Assembly: GCA_021793095.1 (NCBI GenBank)
Contig: JAJYTK010000038.1
Location: forward strand, 1-8,139
Origin: Pseudomonadota bacterium
GTDB lineage: Bacteria; Pseudomonadota; Gammaproteobacteria; Burkholderiales; Burkholderiaceae_B
Direction of reading: 5' to 3'
DNA length: 8,139 bases
A program made the translations under genes and the position numbers. Numbering within the stretch: position 1 is the stretch's first letter; every line of letters starts with the position of its first letter. Below are positions 1-7,778 of this stretch, in pieces. Below the pieces are notes generated by a model. It did no database searches. It saw only the letters and a program-made list of their open reading frames with translations, and had not been told where the DNA came from.

Positions 1-479
1 CGATCTAACGCATGCCCCACATCACCCTGACGCCCCCCCGAGAGCACAATGAGGTTAGACTCCTGCAAAAGCCACTCTTTTTTTACCTCACCACGGCCTC
101 GGTACTGATTTTCTAGCCATGCCTCGCTCAGCAAGCGACAAATGGCCAAATACCCCTCATAGTTTTCAGCCAACAGCAAAGCACGGTGTGGTTTATCGCG
201 ATCACTAGGATTTTCAACCCAAATATCAGTACCCACAATGGGTTTGATGCCTGCTTTGCGGGTGGCTTTATAAAACTTGATCAACCCAAACAAATTGGCT
301 AGGTCGGTCAACGCCAATGCCGGTTGCTGGTATTGCACCGCCTTTTGCACCATATCCGGGATACGCGTAATCCCATCCACTACGGAATACTCTGAGTGCG
401 TGCGTAAATGCACAAACGCAGGGGGGGTCGCGGTGGCCGCTGGATTTGCTGTCGCTGTGGGGGTGGTTTCTGTAGTCAT
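1..479 (-). CDS. dnaE: DNA polymerase III alpha subunit, N-terminal part (runs off the left edge)
   Basis: Catalytic subunit of the replicative DNA polymerase III holoenzyme. Only the first 159 codons are in the window, covering most of the N-terminal PHP domain; the polymerase active-site aspartates lie outside. The recognisable block is FVHLRTHSEYSVVDGITRI (residues 22-40), followed by PALALTDLANLFGLIKFYKA and GIKPIVGTD, and by LIVLSGGRQGDVG near the edge. These match the start of E. coli DnaE (FVHLRVHSDYSMIDG...GIKPIVGAD...LILLSGGRMGDVG). The ATG at 479 is the only usable start: an in-frame TGA lies a few codons upstream and no other start codon occurs before the conserved block. This leaves a Thr/Ala/Pro-rich leader of about 20 residues, longer than in E. 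coli. The Shine-Dalgarno match is weak. dnaE lies 73 bp downstream of hrpA on the same strand with no clear terminator between, so read-through from hrpA is possible (inference). Start certain, 3' end missing. Confidence 0.95.
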   Translation of the reverse strand, partial: MTTETTPTATANPAATATPPAFVHLRTHSEYSVVDGITRIPDMVQKAVQYQQPALALTDLANLFGLIKFYKATRKAGIKPIVGTDIWVENPSDRDKPHRALLLAENYEGYLAICRLLSEAWLENQYRGRGEVKKEWLLQESNLIVLSGGRQGDVGHALD

Positions 480-552
480 AAAGCTGCTAAATGCTTTTAA
501 ATGGAATCAAAGGACAAATTTTAAACCCTATTTAACACTCCGGGCCCGGCCA

Positions 553-3500
553 CTAAGCCAGCTCTTTGCGTACGCGCTCCCAAAGACGGTTTAAACGTTT
601 GGGCGACACAGGTCGGGGCGTACGTAACTCTTGGGCAAACAGGGAAACACGCAATTCTTCGAGCTGCCAGCGATACTCTTGTAATAAGTCTGGCAAGGGC
701 CCCTTGAGCGCTTTGCGTGCTTCCAAGTAGTTTAACTCTAAAGGCGTCACCTCTGCCTGCCAGCGTTGATCGCGATTAGGATCGGTACGCAATTTATCCA
801 TACGCATCATCACTGCCCGTAAGTACCGCGGAAAGTGACGCAACTGCGCATAATCCGTCTGTCGTAAAAATGCTTTGGGCATCAGGCGCCGCAAATGTGC
901 CTGCATATCCTTGTAGGCATCCTCATAGGCGCGGTGCTGCTCCAGTGCCTTTTGTACCTCAGACCAATACTTGAGGATCTCGGTGATGAGTTTCACCATC
1001 TCTTGGCACGCGGTATTGAACGCTTGTCGCGCCTGCTGCAAACGCTCACGAAACTCTTTTTCGGTACGCGGCCAAGGCGACTGCAGTGCGGCTTGCTCAA
1101 CAGCGCGATCAATCACCTGATCGACTAATTCTTCCTGGGTGCCAAAATGCCTAAATTGTAATGCTTGTGGCAACAAATCGCGCTGCAACTGTCGCCGTTG
1201 ATAACGCACAGGCTCTTTCATTTGCAGCAAAAACAGCCGCTTTAGCCCCTGTTGGTGCGCTTTCTGCGCTTTTTTGGGATCATCCAAAACCACAATCTGA
1301 CAGGCCGTCTCGTGATCCTCTAAAGCCGGATAGCCCACCACTGATTGCCGGCCTTTTTGAAGGGTGATTTCATCCTCCCAATCACCAAAAGTCCAGTCAG
1401 TGAACTGCTCATCCCCAAAACGCCCCTCGACCTGCTGGTCCTGGCTAGCGACCTCACGAAATTGCTGTTGCGCTTGTCGACTAAATTGGGCTTGGAGCTC
1501 GCGTAAATCACGGCCCCCTGCCAAAAAACGCCCTTTTTCATCAACCACATGTATATTCATATGTAGATGAGCAGGCAAGTCGTCCATCTTGAAATCATCC
1601 GCAGCGACACGCACCCCTTTTTGGCGCCAAATATCCTCAATCAACGCATCGATCAAGGAACCACTGGGCTGTACCGCCTTTTTAAAGTGGCGTTGATAAA
1701 AACCCTCAACATAGTCAGGGATGGGCACACAAACCCGTCGATAACGCAAAGGCAATGAACGCAACAAAGCCTCCACCTTATCTTTTAAGAGCCCTGGGAC
1801 CAACCACTGCAAAGGCTCGGCTGACAATTGATTAAGGTGAAAAAGCGGCACCTCAATCGTTACCCCATCGCGAATGGAACCGGGTTCAAAATGATAGCTC
1901 AGTTTGAGGGCCAGGCCATGTAATTCGAGTTGCCGGGGATAAACATCCACAGTGATGTCCTGGGCCCGGTGCTGCATCAGTACCTCGCGCGACAAAAAGA
2001 GCTGCTTTTGTTTATCTCGTGGCAGCTTTCTATACCAGCGCTCTAAGGTTGCCGTTTGACAGATATCCGCAGGGATCTGGGCCTCGTAAAACTCATAAAT
2101 CACCTGCTCATCCACCAAAATATCGGGGCGTCGCGAACGATGCTCTAATTGCTCAATCTCGCGGATCAGTTTTTGATTATGACGATAAAAATCCAAGCGG
2201 GTATGTAATTCATTAGGGACCAAGCCCTGGCGCAAAAACAGCTCACGAGCCTCTTCGGGGTGGATGCGCCCATAATGCACCCGCCGCCCCTGGTAAATCA
2301 GCAGCCCAAACAGCATGCCGCGTTCATTAGCGACCACCCGACCATTGCGTTTTTCCCAGCGCGGCTCGTTCCAGTGTTTGCCTATAAAGCGTCCAGCCAC
2401 CGCCTCGATCCACTCGGGCTCGATGCGGGCCACACAACGTGCAAATACCTGGGTGGTTTGTACTATTTCGCCCGCGAGCACCCACGCCCCACCTCTTTTA
2501 CTCAAGGTAGACCCCGGGTGAATATAAAAACGAATATCACGCGTGCCTTGATAGAGTCGACCATCCTCAGTGCGATAACCTATTTGAGATAACAGCCCGG
2601 TCAGCAGTGCTTTGTGGATTTGCTCATACGTGGCCTCACTTTGGTTGATGCGCCATTTTTGCTCGCGCACCAACGTACTGAGCTGTTTATGCACCTCGCG
2701 CCACTCACGGAAACGCATGGGCGAGAGCAATTGCTCACGTAAGCGATTCGCCAGTGCGCGTCGCGACAAACGGCTTTTGACCAAGTCGGCATACCACTGC
2801 CACATATTTAAGTAGGCTAAAAATTCAGATTGCGGATTGATAAACCGCTGGTGAGCGCGTTCCGCCCGCTCACGACGCTCGATGGAACGATCACGCGGAT
2901 CTTGGACTGACAGTGCGGCCGCAATCACTAACACCTCGGCCAAACAATCAAAACGCTGCGCAGCAATGATCATACGACCAATACGCGGATCCAAAGGCCA
3001 ACGCGCCAAAGTACGCCCAATGCGCGTCAAACGCCCTCGGTCGTTGAGGGCGCCCACCTCTTCGAGTATTTGGTAACCATCGGCGATCGCCCGCCCACTG
3101 GGGGGATCCACAAAAGGGAAATTTTCTACATCATCCACACGCAAAGATTTGAGGCGTAATATCACCGAAGCCAGTGAAGAACGTAGAATTTCAGGGTCTG
3201 TAAACTCAGCACGAGCATCAAAATCCTCTTGGCCATAGAGGCGGATACATACCCCAGGGCCTAACCGGCCACACCGACCGGCCCGCTGATTGGCCGATGC
3301 CTGGCTGATGCGCTCAATACGTAGTTGCTCGATTTTATTGCGCCATGAATAGCGCTTGATCCTTGCCAAACCGCTGTCAATCACGTAACGAATGCCCGGC
3401 ACGGTCACCGAGGTTTCTGCCACATTAGTGGCCAACACAATACGTCGCGCTTGGCCTTGAGGCCGGAAAATACGCTGCTGCTCGGCCTGACTCAAACGCG

Positions 3501-4377
3501 CGTACAACGGAAGAATATCCACTCCGACCAATTGTTGACGACGCAAAAACTGGGCGGCATCACGAATTTCGCGCTCGCCTGGTAAAAAAACCAGAATATC
3601 TCCACTGCCATGGCGACGGCACTCTTGTACGGCATCAAGAATCCCATCATGCAAATCGCGCTCGGCCTGCTCAGCCGCAGTTTTACTGCCCTTTTCACCA
3701 GCCTCTGGCGCATCATCATCCTGCAGAATAGGACGATACCGTATTTCTACTGGGTGCAAGCGACCCGATACATCAATGACGGGGGCTGGTTTCCCCTTGA
3801 GACTGAAATGCTTGGCAAATTTATCCGCATCAATGGTGGCAGAGGTGATGATCAGTTTTAAATCGGGACGTTTTTGCAGCAGCTGATAGAGGAACCCCAG
3901 CAAGAAATCAATATTTAAACTACGCTCATGGGCCTCATCAATAATGATCGTGTCATACTGTCGTAGCAGAGGGTCGCGTTGTGACTCAGCGAGCAAAATA
4001 CCATCGGTCATCAACTTGATGGCCGTTTCCTCACTGCTTTTATCGGCAAAACGTATTTGATAACCGACCCAACGACCAATGGGTGTCTCGAGCTCTTCGG
4101 CAATCCGATGGGCCACTGAGGTCGCCGCAATACGCCGCGGTTGGGTATGGCCAATAGTTTTTTTTCGGCCGCGTCCCAACTCAAGGCAAATTTTAGGGAT
4201 CTGTGTCGTTTTACCCGAGCCCGTTTCCCCGCTGATAATCACCACTTGATGTTCCTGTATGGCTTTGGCAATATCATCACGTCGCGCACTAACAGGAAGA
4301 TCTTCTGGATAAGTAATTTTGAATGGAAGGGTATGCTCTGCGGTAGTTTGTTGTGCCAAGCTCTGCATGAAATTCAT
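553..4377 (-). CDS. hrpA: ATP-dependent RNA helicase HrpA (DEAH box)
   Basis: Large cytoplasmic DEAH-box 3'-5' RNA helicase. In E. coli, HrpA is linked to mRNA processing and to resolving stalled ribosomes. The 1274-residue product is close to the E. coli length of about 1300. Motifs in order: Walker A GETGSGKTT (50-58), Ia TQPRR (78-82), Walker B DEAH (147-150), SAT (179-181), motif V ATNVAETSVTVPG (316-328) and motif VI QRAGRCGRLGPG (364-375). HA2/OB-type regions follow, then the long C-terminal half typical of HrpA (DUF3418 type), which separates it from the shorter HrpB. All helicase motifs are intact and the frame is unbroken. A TGA directly precedes the ATG at 4377, so this is the most upstream ATG; a second ATG at 4368 (residue 4) is an alternative. 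Neither has a good Shine-Dalgarno. It is transcribed divergently from argA and lies upstream of dnaE. Confidence 0.97.
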   Translation of the reverse strand: MNFMQSLAQQTTAEHTLPFKITYPEDLPVSARRDDIAKAIQEHQVVIISGETGSGKTTQIPKICLELGRGRKKTIGHTQPRRIAATSVAHRIAEELETPIGRWVGYQIRFADKSSEETAIKLMTDGILLAESQRDPLLRQYDTIIIDEAHERSLNIDFLLGFLYQLLQKRPDLKLIITSATIDADKFAKHFSLKGKPAPVIDVSGRLHPVEIRYRPILQDDDAPEAGEKGSKTAAEQAERDLHDGILDAVQECRRHGSGDILVFLPGEREIRDAAQFLRRQQLVGVDILPLYARLSQAEQQRIFRPQGQARRIVLATNVAETSVTVPGIRYVIDSGLARIKRYSWRNKIEQLRIERISQASANQRAGRCGRLGPGVCIRLYGQEDFDARAEFTDPEILRSSLASVILRLKSLRVDDVENFPFVDPPSGRAIADGYQILEEVGALNDRGRLTRIGRTLARWPLDPRIGRMIIAAQRFDCLAEVLVIAAALSVQDPRDRSIERRERAERAHQRFINPQSEFLAYLNMWQWYADLVKSRLSRRALANRLREQLLSPMRFREWREVHKQLSTLVREQKWRINQSEATYEQIHKALLTGLLSQIGYRTEDGRLYQGTRDIRFYIHPGSTLSKRGGAWVLAGEIVQTTQVFARCVARIEPEWIEAVAGRFIGKHWNEPRWEKRNGRVVANERGMLFGLLIYQGRRVHYGRIHPEEARELFLRQGLVPNELHTRLDFYRHNQKLIREIEQLEHRSRRPDILVDEQVIYEFYEAQIPADICQTATLERWYRKLPRDKQKQLFLSREVLMQHRAQDITVDVYPRQLELHGLALKLSYHFEPGSIRDGVTIEVPLFHLNQLSAEPLQWLVPGLLKDKVEALLRSLPLRYRRVCVPIPDYVEGFYQRHFKKAVQPSGSLIDALIEDIWRQKGVRVAADDFKMDDLPAHLHMNIHVVDEKGRFLAGGRDLRELQAQFSRQAQQQFREVASQDQQVEGRFGDEQFTDWTFGDWEDEITLQKGRQSVVGYPALEDHETACQIVVLDDPKKAQKAHQQGLKRLFLLQMKEPVRYQRRQLQRDLLPQALQFRHFGTQEELVDQVIDRAVEQAALQSPWPRTEKEFRERLQQARQAFNTACQEMVKLITEILKYWSEVQKALEQHRAYEDAYKDMQAHLRRLMPKAFLRQTDYAQLRHFPRYLRAVMMRMDKLRTDPNRDQRWQAEVTPLELNYLEARKALKGPLPDLLQEYRWQLEELRVSLFAQELRTPRPVSPKRLNRLWERVRKELA

Positions 4378-4460
4378 TCAATAATATTTTACAAAATTAT
4401 CGCGTTATAATTTTTACTGTTATACCTAGTTTTACCGTTATTACCGAGTACCCCTCAATC
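4378..4460. promoter_or_regulatory. Divergent hrpA/argA intergenic promoter region
   Basis: An 83-bp, strongly AT-rich spacer between two divergent genes, so it should hold promoters for both. On the plus strand there is a perfect TATAAT at 4406-4411, a candidate -10 for argA about 50 bp before its ATG. The best -35-like match, TTTACA at 4388-4393, is only 12 bp upstream of it, too close for a standard 17-bp spacer, so any sigma70 promoter here has a poor -35. On the minus strand, TAAAAT- and GATAAT-like hexamers could serve hrpA, but none has a convincing -35 partner. The location is well supported by gene orientation; the individual boxes are tentative. Confidence 0.45.
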
Positions 4461-5858
4461 ATGGATTCACACCACTCTGAACAGTACAACAGCCCGGACG
4501 CATCAGCACTGACCACGCAATCACAGGCCGATACCTTCAGCCCCGATACCGAGCCCGCACAATTTGTGCGCTGGTTTCGCGAGGTCGCCCCCTACGTGCA
4601 TCGATTTAGGGGTAAAACCTTTGTGATCGGCTTTGGTGGCGAGCTTATACAGGATGGTCATCTTAACACGCTTATCCCCGACCTTTCATTGCTATCCGCC
4701 CTAGGAATCAAGCTGGTTTTGGTCCATGGTTCTCGCCCTCAGGTCAATGAGCAGTTACAGCTCAAAGGTCATCACAGCGTCTTTGGCCGCCATACCGAGC
4801 CCACGAGCTCGGCCGCACTCGAGTGTGTCAAAGAGGCGGCAGGTGAGATTCGCCTCGACATCGAGGCCGCCTTTAGCCAGGGCTTGCCCAATACCCCCAT
4901 GTCGCACGCTAAAATCCGTGTGGTATCGGGCAACTTTGTGACTGCCCGCCCCGTCGGTGTGATTGATGGGGTTGACTACCAGCATGCCGGGGCCGTACGC
5001 AAAATTGATACTGACTCTATTTTGCGCACCCTAGAGCAAGAGTCCATCGTCCTGCTCTCACCGCTGGGGTTCTCACCGACCGGTGAGGCTTTTAATTTAC
5101 CCATGGAAGAGCTGGCCCAATACACCGCCAGCGCCTTGCGGGCAGAAAAGCTCATCTATCTGGCCCCCGCCCCAATCGTACGCCAAAACTCTCACGAGCC
5201 CATCGATGGCGAGCTCGCCCGCGCCGATGCCGACGCCCTCCTCCAAGAGCAGGTCCTAGATGAGGAGTCTCATATCTTTGTAGAAAAAGCCTCATTAGCT
5301 GTCAAACGCGGGGTACCACGTGCCCACATCATTCCTTATTCTCTTGATGGTAGCATCCTATTAGAAATCTTTACTCATGACGGCGTGGGGACCATGGTCG
5401 TCGAGGATAAGCTCGATGACTTACGCCCGGCCACCATGGACGATATTGGTGCCATTTTGCAGCTCATCGAGCCGCTCGAGCTTGATGGCACATTGGTACC
5501 CCGCGGTCGCGCCGCCATCGAGCGCGAGGTCGAAACCTTTTCGGTACTCGCCCACGACGGTATTATTTACGGTTGTGTCGCGGTTATCCCCTACTTGGCC
5601 GAGGAAATGGTTGAAATGGCTTGCTTGGTCGTGCATCCTGAATGGCAAAATAGCGGTGAGGGCGACCTATTACTGCGTCATGCCGAACAACGTGCCCGCG
5701 CTTTACGCGCCAAAAAATTGTTTGTACTGACCACACGCACCTCACACTGGTTCCTCAAAAGAGGTTTTGTCCGAGGCGGCTTGGCTGATCTCCCGCGCGC
5801 CAAACAAAGCCTTTATAATCGGGCCCGCAACAGCATGATATTTATCAAATCCCTCTAG
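4461..5858 (+). CDS. argA: N-acetylglutamate synthase (amino-acid acetyltransferase) ArgA
   Basis: Transfers acetyl from acetyl-CoA to glutamate, the first step of arginine biosynthesis in the cytoplasm; the family is normally feedback-inhibited by arginine. The 465-residue protein has the classic two-domain form. An amino-acid-kinase-like domain spans about 38-312 (GKTFVIGFGGELI at 51-63, LGIKLVLVHGSRPQVN at 81-96, VVSGNFVTARPVGVIDGVDY at 154-173). A GNAT domain spans about 320-460, with the acetyl-CoA loop in VVHPEWQNSGEGDLLLRHAE (390-409) and KLFVLTTRTSHWFLKRGF (419-436). It aligns collinearly with E. coli ArgA (443 residues). The kinase-like domain has IGFGG where acetylglutamate kinases carry a catalytic Lys before GG, as expected for a regulatory, non-phosphorylating domain. 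The N-terminus is about 20 residues longer than in E. coli and has only a weak GAG ribosome site, so the exact start is less sure than the identity. yggX follows after 55 bp. Confidence 0.96.
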   Translation: MDSHHSEQYNSPDASALTTQSQADTFSPDTEPAQFVRWFREVAPYVHRFRGKTFVIGFGGELIQDGHLNTLIPDLSLLSALGIKLVLVHGSRPQVNEQLQLKGHHSVFGRHTEPTSSAALECVKEAAGEIRLDIEAAFSQGLPNTPMSHAKIRVVSGNFVTARPVGVIDGVDYQHAGAVRKIDTDSILRTLEQESIVLLSPLGFSPTGEAFNLPMEELAQYTASALRAEKLIYLAPAPIVRQNSHEPIDGELARADADALLQEQVLDEESHIFVEKASLAVKRGVPRAHIIPYSLDGSILLEIFTHDGVGTMVVEDKLDDLRPATMDDIGAILQLIEPLELDGTLVPRGRAAIEREVETFSVLAHDGIIYGCVAVIPYLAEEMVEMACLVVHPEWQNSGEGDLLLRHAEQRARALRAKKLFVLTTRTSHWFLKRGFVRGGLADLPRAKQSLYNRARNSMIFIKSL

Positions 5859-5901
5859 GTGTTGCTACCATAGAGAGAAATCAAATTTTTAATTAAAGCA
5901 A

Positions 5902-5906
5902 AAGGG
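5902..5906 (+). promoter_or_regulatory. Ribosome binding site of yggX
   Basis: AAGGG seven bases before the ATG at 5914. It supports that ATG over the one three codons later at 5923. With the 5914 start, MTRMVQC aligns with MSRTIFC of E. coli YggX. Confidence 0.65.
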
Positions 5907-5913
5907 TGTTCTT

Positions 5914-6186
5914 ATGACACGCATGGTTCAATGTGTAAAGCTAAAAAAAGAGGCGCCAGGTTTGGATTTCCCCCCTTATCCTGGTGAGCTGGGCGAGCGC
6001 ATTTGGCGTTCCGTTTCCAAAGAGGCCTGGGAAAACTGGGTAGCGATTCAAACCCGATTGGTGAATGAAAACATGCTCAATCTGGCCGATGCACGTGCCC
6101 GCAAATACTTGGCCGAGCAAATGGAGCTTTATTTCTTCCAAGACGAGGATATCGAGGCCCGTGGCTACGTCCCACCCAGCGAATAA
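5914..6186 (+). CDS. yggX: YggX family Fe(II) trafficking / oxidative damage protection protein
   Basis: Small cytoplasmic protein of the YggX family. In enterobacteria it protects Fe-S enzymes from oxidative damage and is thought to limit labile Fe(II). The 90-residue product matches the family length and its conserved positions: Cys7 near the N-terminus, [13 protein letters not shown] (18-30), VSKEAWENW (34-42), [18 protein letters not shown] (49-66) and a C-terminal GYVPP. It lines up along its whole length with E. coli YggX (YPGELGKRIYNEISKEAW...LINEKKLNM...GYTPEDK). It lies 55 bp after argA on the same strand with its own good ribosome site, and no terminator hairpin separates the two, so an argA-yggX transcript is likely (inference). 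It converges with phoU across the hairpin at 6238-6263. Confidence 0.95.
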   Translation: MTRMVQCVKLKKEAPGLDFPPYPGELGERIWRSVSKEAWENWVAIQTRLVNENMLNLADARARKYLAEQMELYFFQDEDIEARGYVPPSE

Positions 6187-6230
6187 ACCACAGTAAACTG
6201 GGGCTCAAAACCCAGCCAGCGACTAAAGCT

Positions 6231-6263
6231 AAAAAAACAGGGCATGCTATACAGCATGCCCTG
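6231..6263 (-). terminator. Rho-independent terminator after phoU (hairpin shared with convergent yggX)
   Basis: A perfect 11-bp inverted repeat: CAGGGCATGCT (6238-6248), loop ATAC (6249-6252), AGCATGCCCTG (6253-6263). Seven A residues at 6231-6237 become a T7 run directly after the stem on the minus strand, the full intrinsic-terminator signature for transcripts coming from phoU (stop at 6308). On the plus strand the stem is followed by AGTCTTTGTC, with only three T in a row. The plus-strand hairpin is therefore a much weaker terminator for yggX, although it could still protect the mRNA end. Confidence 0.88.
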
Positions 6264-6307
6264 AGTCTTTGTCATACGATGACTGGGCACAAGCCCTGCC
6301 AACGCTT

Positions 6308-7051
6308 TTAAGGCTCATCATCCTCTGCATCGTCGACGTCTTGGCCCAATGTGGTGCGAATGATATAACGCAACCCAGCATGACGCACATCATCACCGCG
6401 CACCATATAAATCACTCGCTCAGCCATATTTTTTGCGTGATCACCGATACGCTCGAGCGCGCGTGCGATGAAAATCAGATCGATGGATCGTGAAATCGTC
6501 CGCGGGTCTTCGATCATATAGGTGATGATATGACGCAAAGAGGCTTTCCAGGCCTCATTGACCTCGCTGTCGCTACGCACTATCTCGGCAGCCAGTACGA
6601 CATCCTGGCGTGCGAAAGCATCTAATGCGCGGTTGATCATGTCAACCACCGAAGTGCTCATCAAACGCAATTCCACCACTGGCTCATACCCTGAATCAGA
6701 GTCATGGATGCGGCGCGCCATCTTGGCAATACGCTCGGCCTCATCCCCACAACGCTCTAGATCAGTGAGCATCTTGGAAACAGACAACAACATCCGTAAA
6801 TCTATGGCGGTAGGCTGATTGCGCGCAATTAGGTTGGTGATGCGCTCGTCAATCTCAACCTCGAGCTTATCTACCTGATGCTCACGTTTTAATACACGAT
6901 CAACGTACTCCATATCGCCACTAAACAGCGCCTCAGTGGACTGTTTAACCATGGCCTCGACCACGCCGCCCATCTCTAAAAACATGGAACGTGTGGTTTC
7001 CAAATCGGCGTGAAATTGTTTGTTTGTATGCTCAAACATAGCGATGCTCAT
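6308..7051 (-). CDS. phoU: PhoU, phosphate-signalling and transport regulator
   Basis: Negative regulator of the Pho regulon. In the known family it links the PstSCAB phosphate transporter to the sensor kinase PhoR. The 247-residue protein (E. coli 241) is all-helical in character with two PhoU repeats, each with a metal-binding helix motif: LERCGDEAERI (98-108; Glu99, Asp103) and LERIGDHAKNM (199-209; Glu200, Asp204). Other family signatures are FHADLE (13-18), MGGVVEAM (27-34), ARNQPTAIDLR (76-86) and TYMIEDPRTI (177-186). The C-terminus ends in an acidic tail (238-246). The ATG at 7051 follows an in-frame TAG two codons upstream. ATG at 7039 (residue 5) is an alternative, and both have poor ribosome sites. 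It lies 40 bp after rpiA, apparently in the same unit, and ends at a strong terminator. No pst or phoBR gene is in the window, and I see no clear Pho box upstream. Confidence 0.96.
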   Translation of the reverse strand: MSIAMFEHTNKQFHADLETTRSMFLEMGGVVEAMVKQSTEALFSGDMEYVDRVLKREHQVDKLEVEIDERITNLIARNQPTAIDLRMLLSVSKMLTDLERCGDEAERIAKMARRIHDSDSGYEPVVELRLMSTSVVDMINRALDAFARQDVVLAAEIVRSDSEVNEAWKASLRHIITYMIEDPRTISRSIDLIFIARALERIGDHAKNMAERVIYMVRGDDVRHAGLRYIIRTTLGQDVDDAEDDEP

Positions 7052-7091
7052 TTGCTAAAGATAAGTGCGGAAAATAAATAGTAGCACGAGA

Positions 7092-7766
7092 TTATGACAT
7101 CGTGATGACGCCCTGCTGGGTGGCTACTAAAGCCGCTGTCGCCTTGTGCAGCGCAAACACACCACAGCACACCACGCCCGCAATATCATTAATGTGCTGT
7201 TCTAACTGCAGCGGTTGATCAATGGTCAAGCCATGCACATCCAAAATGACCCCGCCATTATCGGTCACAAAATCTGCACGCTCGACCACCTGCCCACCCA
7301 ATGCTTGCAATGCCCGAGTCACACTGGCACGTGCCATGGGCAAGACCTCGACAGGCAGCGGGAATCCCCCTAGCTGCGGCACCTGCTTGCTCTGGTCAAC
7401 AATACATAAAAAGTTTTTCGCCACTGAGGCCACAATTTTCTCTCTCGTCAACGCGCCTCCGCCCCCCTTAATCATTTCGCCCTGCGGGTTGATCTCATCG
7501 GCCCCATCGATATACCACAGCAAAGCGTCCACCTCATTGAGCTCAAACACCTCGATGCCGTGCTGACGCAGGCGTGCGGTGGTGCGCTCAGAGCTGGATA
7601 CGGCCCCTTTAAATTGAGATTTATGGGCGGCCAACAAATCAATAAATAAATCGACGGTGGACCCCGTACCGATACCCAATATCGAATCGGGGTGGAGCTC
7701 ATTGCCAATGAAATCTACCGCCGCCTTGGCGACATGCTGTTTTAACTCATCCTGTGTATATGTCAT
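7092..7766 (-). CDS. rpiA: Ribose-5-phosphate isomerase A
   Basis: Interconverts ribose-5-phosphate and ribulose-5-phosphate in the non-oxidative pentose-phosphate pathway (cytoplasm). The 224-residue product, starting MTYTQDELKQ, aligns end to end with E. coli RpiA (219 residues, MTQDELKK). Visible motifs are the phosphate-binding GIGTGST (31-37), AVSSSERTT (55-63), YIDGADEI (85-92), IKGGGGALTREKI (99-111) and VTDNGGVILDVHG (167-179). The expected catalytic residues are present: Asp87, Asp90, Lys100 and Glu109, matching E. coli Asp81, Asp84, Lys94 and Glu103. I chose the ATG at 7766 over a possible TTG at 7787 because it fits the family N-terminus and has an AAGGT ribosome site six bases upstream, which the longer reading would bury in coding sequence. 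It lies 24 bp after the kdkA-like gene and 40 bp before phoU. Confidence 0.96.
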   Translation of the reverse strand: MTYTQDELKQHVAKAAVDFIGNELHPDSILGIGTGSTVDLFIDLLAAHKSQFKGAVSSSERTTARLRQHGIEVFELNEVDALLWYIDGADEINPQGEMIKGGGGALTREKIVASVAKNFLCIVDQSKQVPQLGGFPLPVEVLPMARASVTRALQALGGQVVERADFVTDNGGVILDVHGLTIDQPLQLEQHINDIAGVVCCGVFALHKATAALVATQQGVITMS

Positions 7767-7771
7767 GACAG

Positions 7772-7776
7772 ACCTT
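7772..7776 (-). promoter_or_regulatory. Ribosome binding site of rpiA
   Basis: AAGGT on the minus strand, six bases before the ATG at 7766. It decides the start of rpiA against the upstream TTG at 7787. Confidence 0.7.
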
Positions 7777-7778
7777 GC

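Noticed and set aside
33..39. Second C7/G7 homopolymer in dnaE as a phase-variation tract
   Set aside because: It encodes the conserved GG of LSGGR, and dnaE is essential, so programmed frameshifting is implausible.
358..374. Inverted repeat GGGAT...ATCCC inside dnaE
   Set aside because: Short, imperfect in the middle, and inside conserved PHP-domain codons; explained by coding sequence.
540..549. GC palindrome CCGGGCCCGG between hrpA and dnaE as a terminator
   Set aside because: It has no loop, so a hairpin would keep only about three base pairs, and no T-run follows on the minus strand.
2260..2592. Open frame of 110 codons on the plus strand, antisense to hrpA
   Set aside because: It overlaps an intact, conserved hrpA on the other strand, has no ribosome site or recognisable domain, and is a typical shadow of a long gene; the other antisense and alternative-frame openings were rejected likewise.
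4368..4380. ARG-box-like sequence (TGAA...ATTCA) near the hrpA start, upstream of argA
   Set aside because: The spacing between half sites is 3 bases rather than the usual 4, one half is imperfect, and it overlaps the two candidate hrpA ATG codons, which themselves create the ATGAA/TTCAT symmetry.
6198..6215. Small inverted repeat CTGGG/CCCAG just after yggX
   Set aside because: Only 5 bp with an 8-base loop and no following T-run; a much better hairpin lies 23 bases further on.
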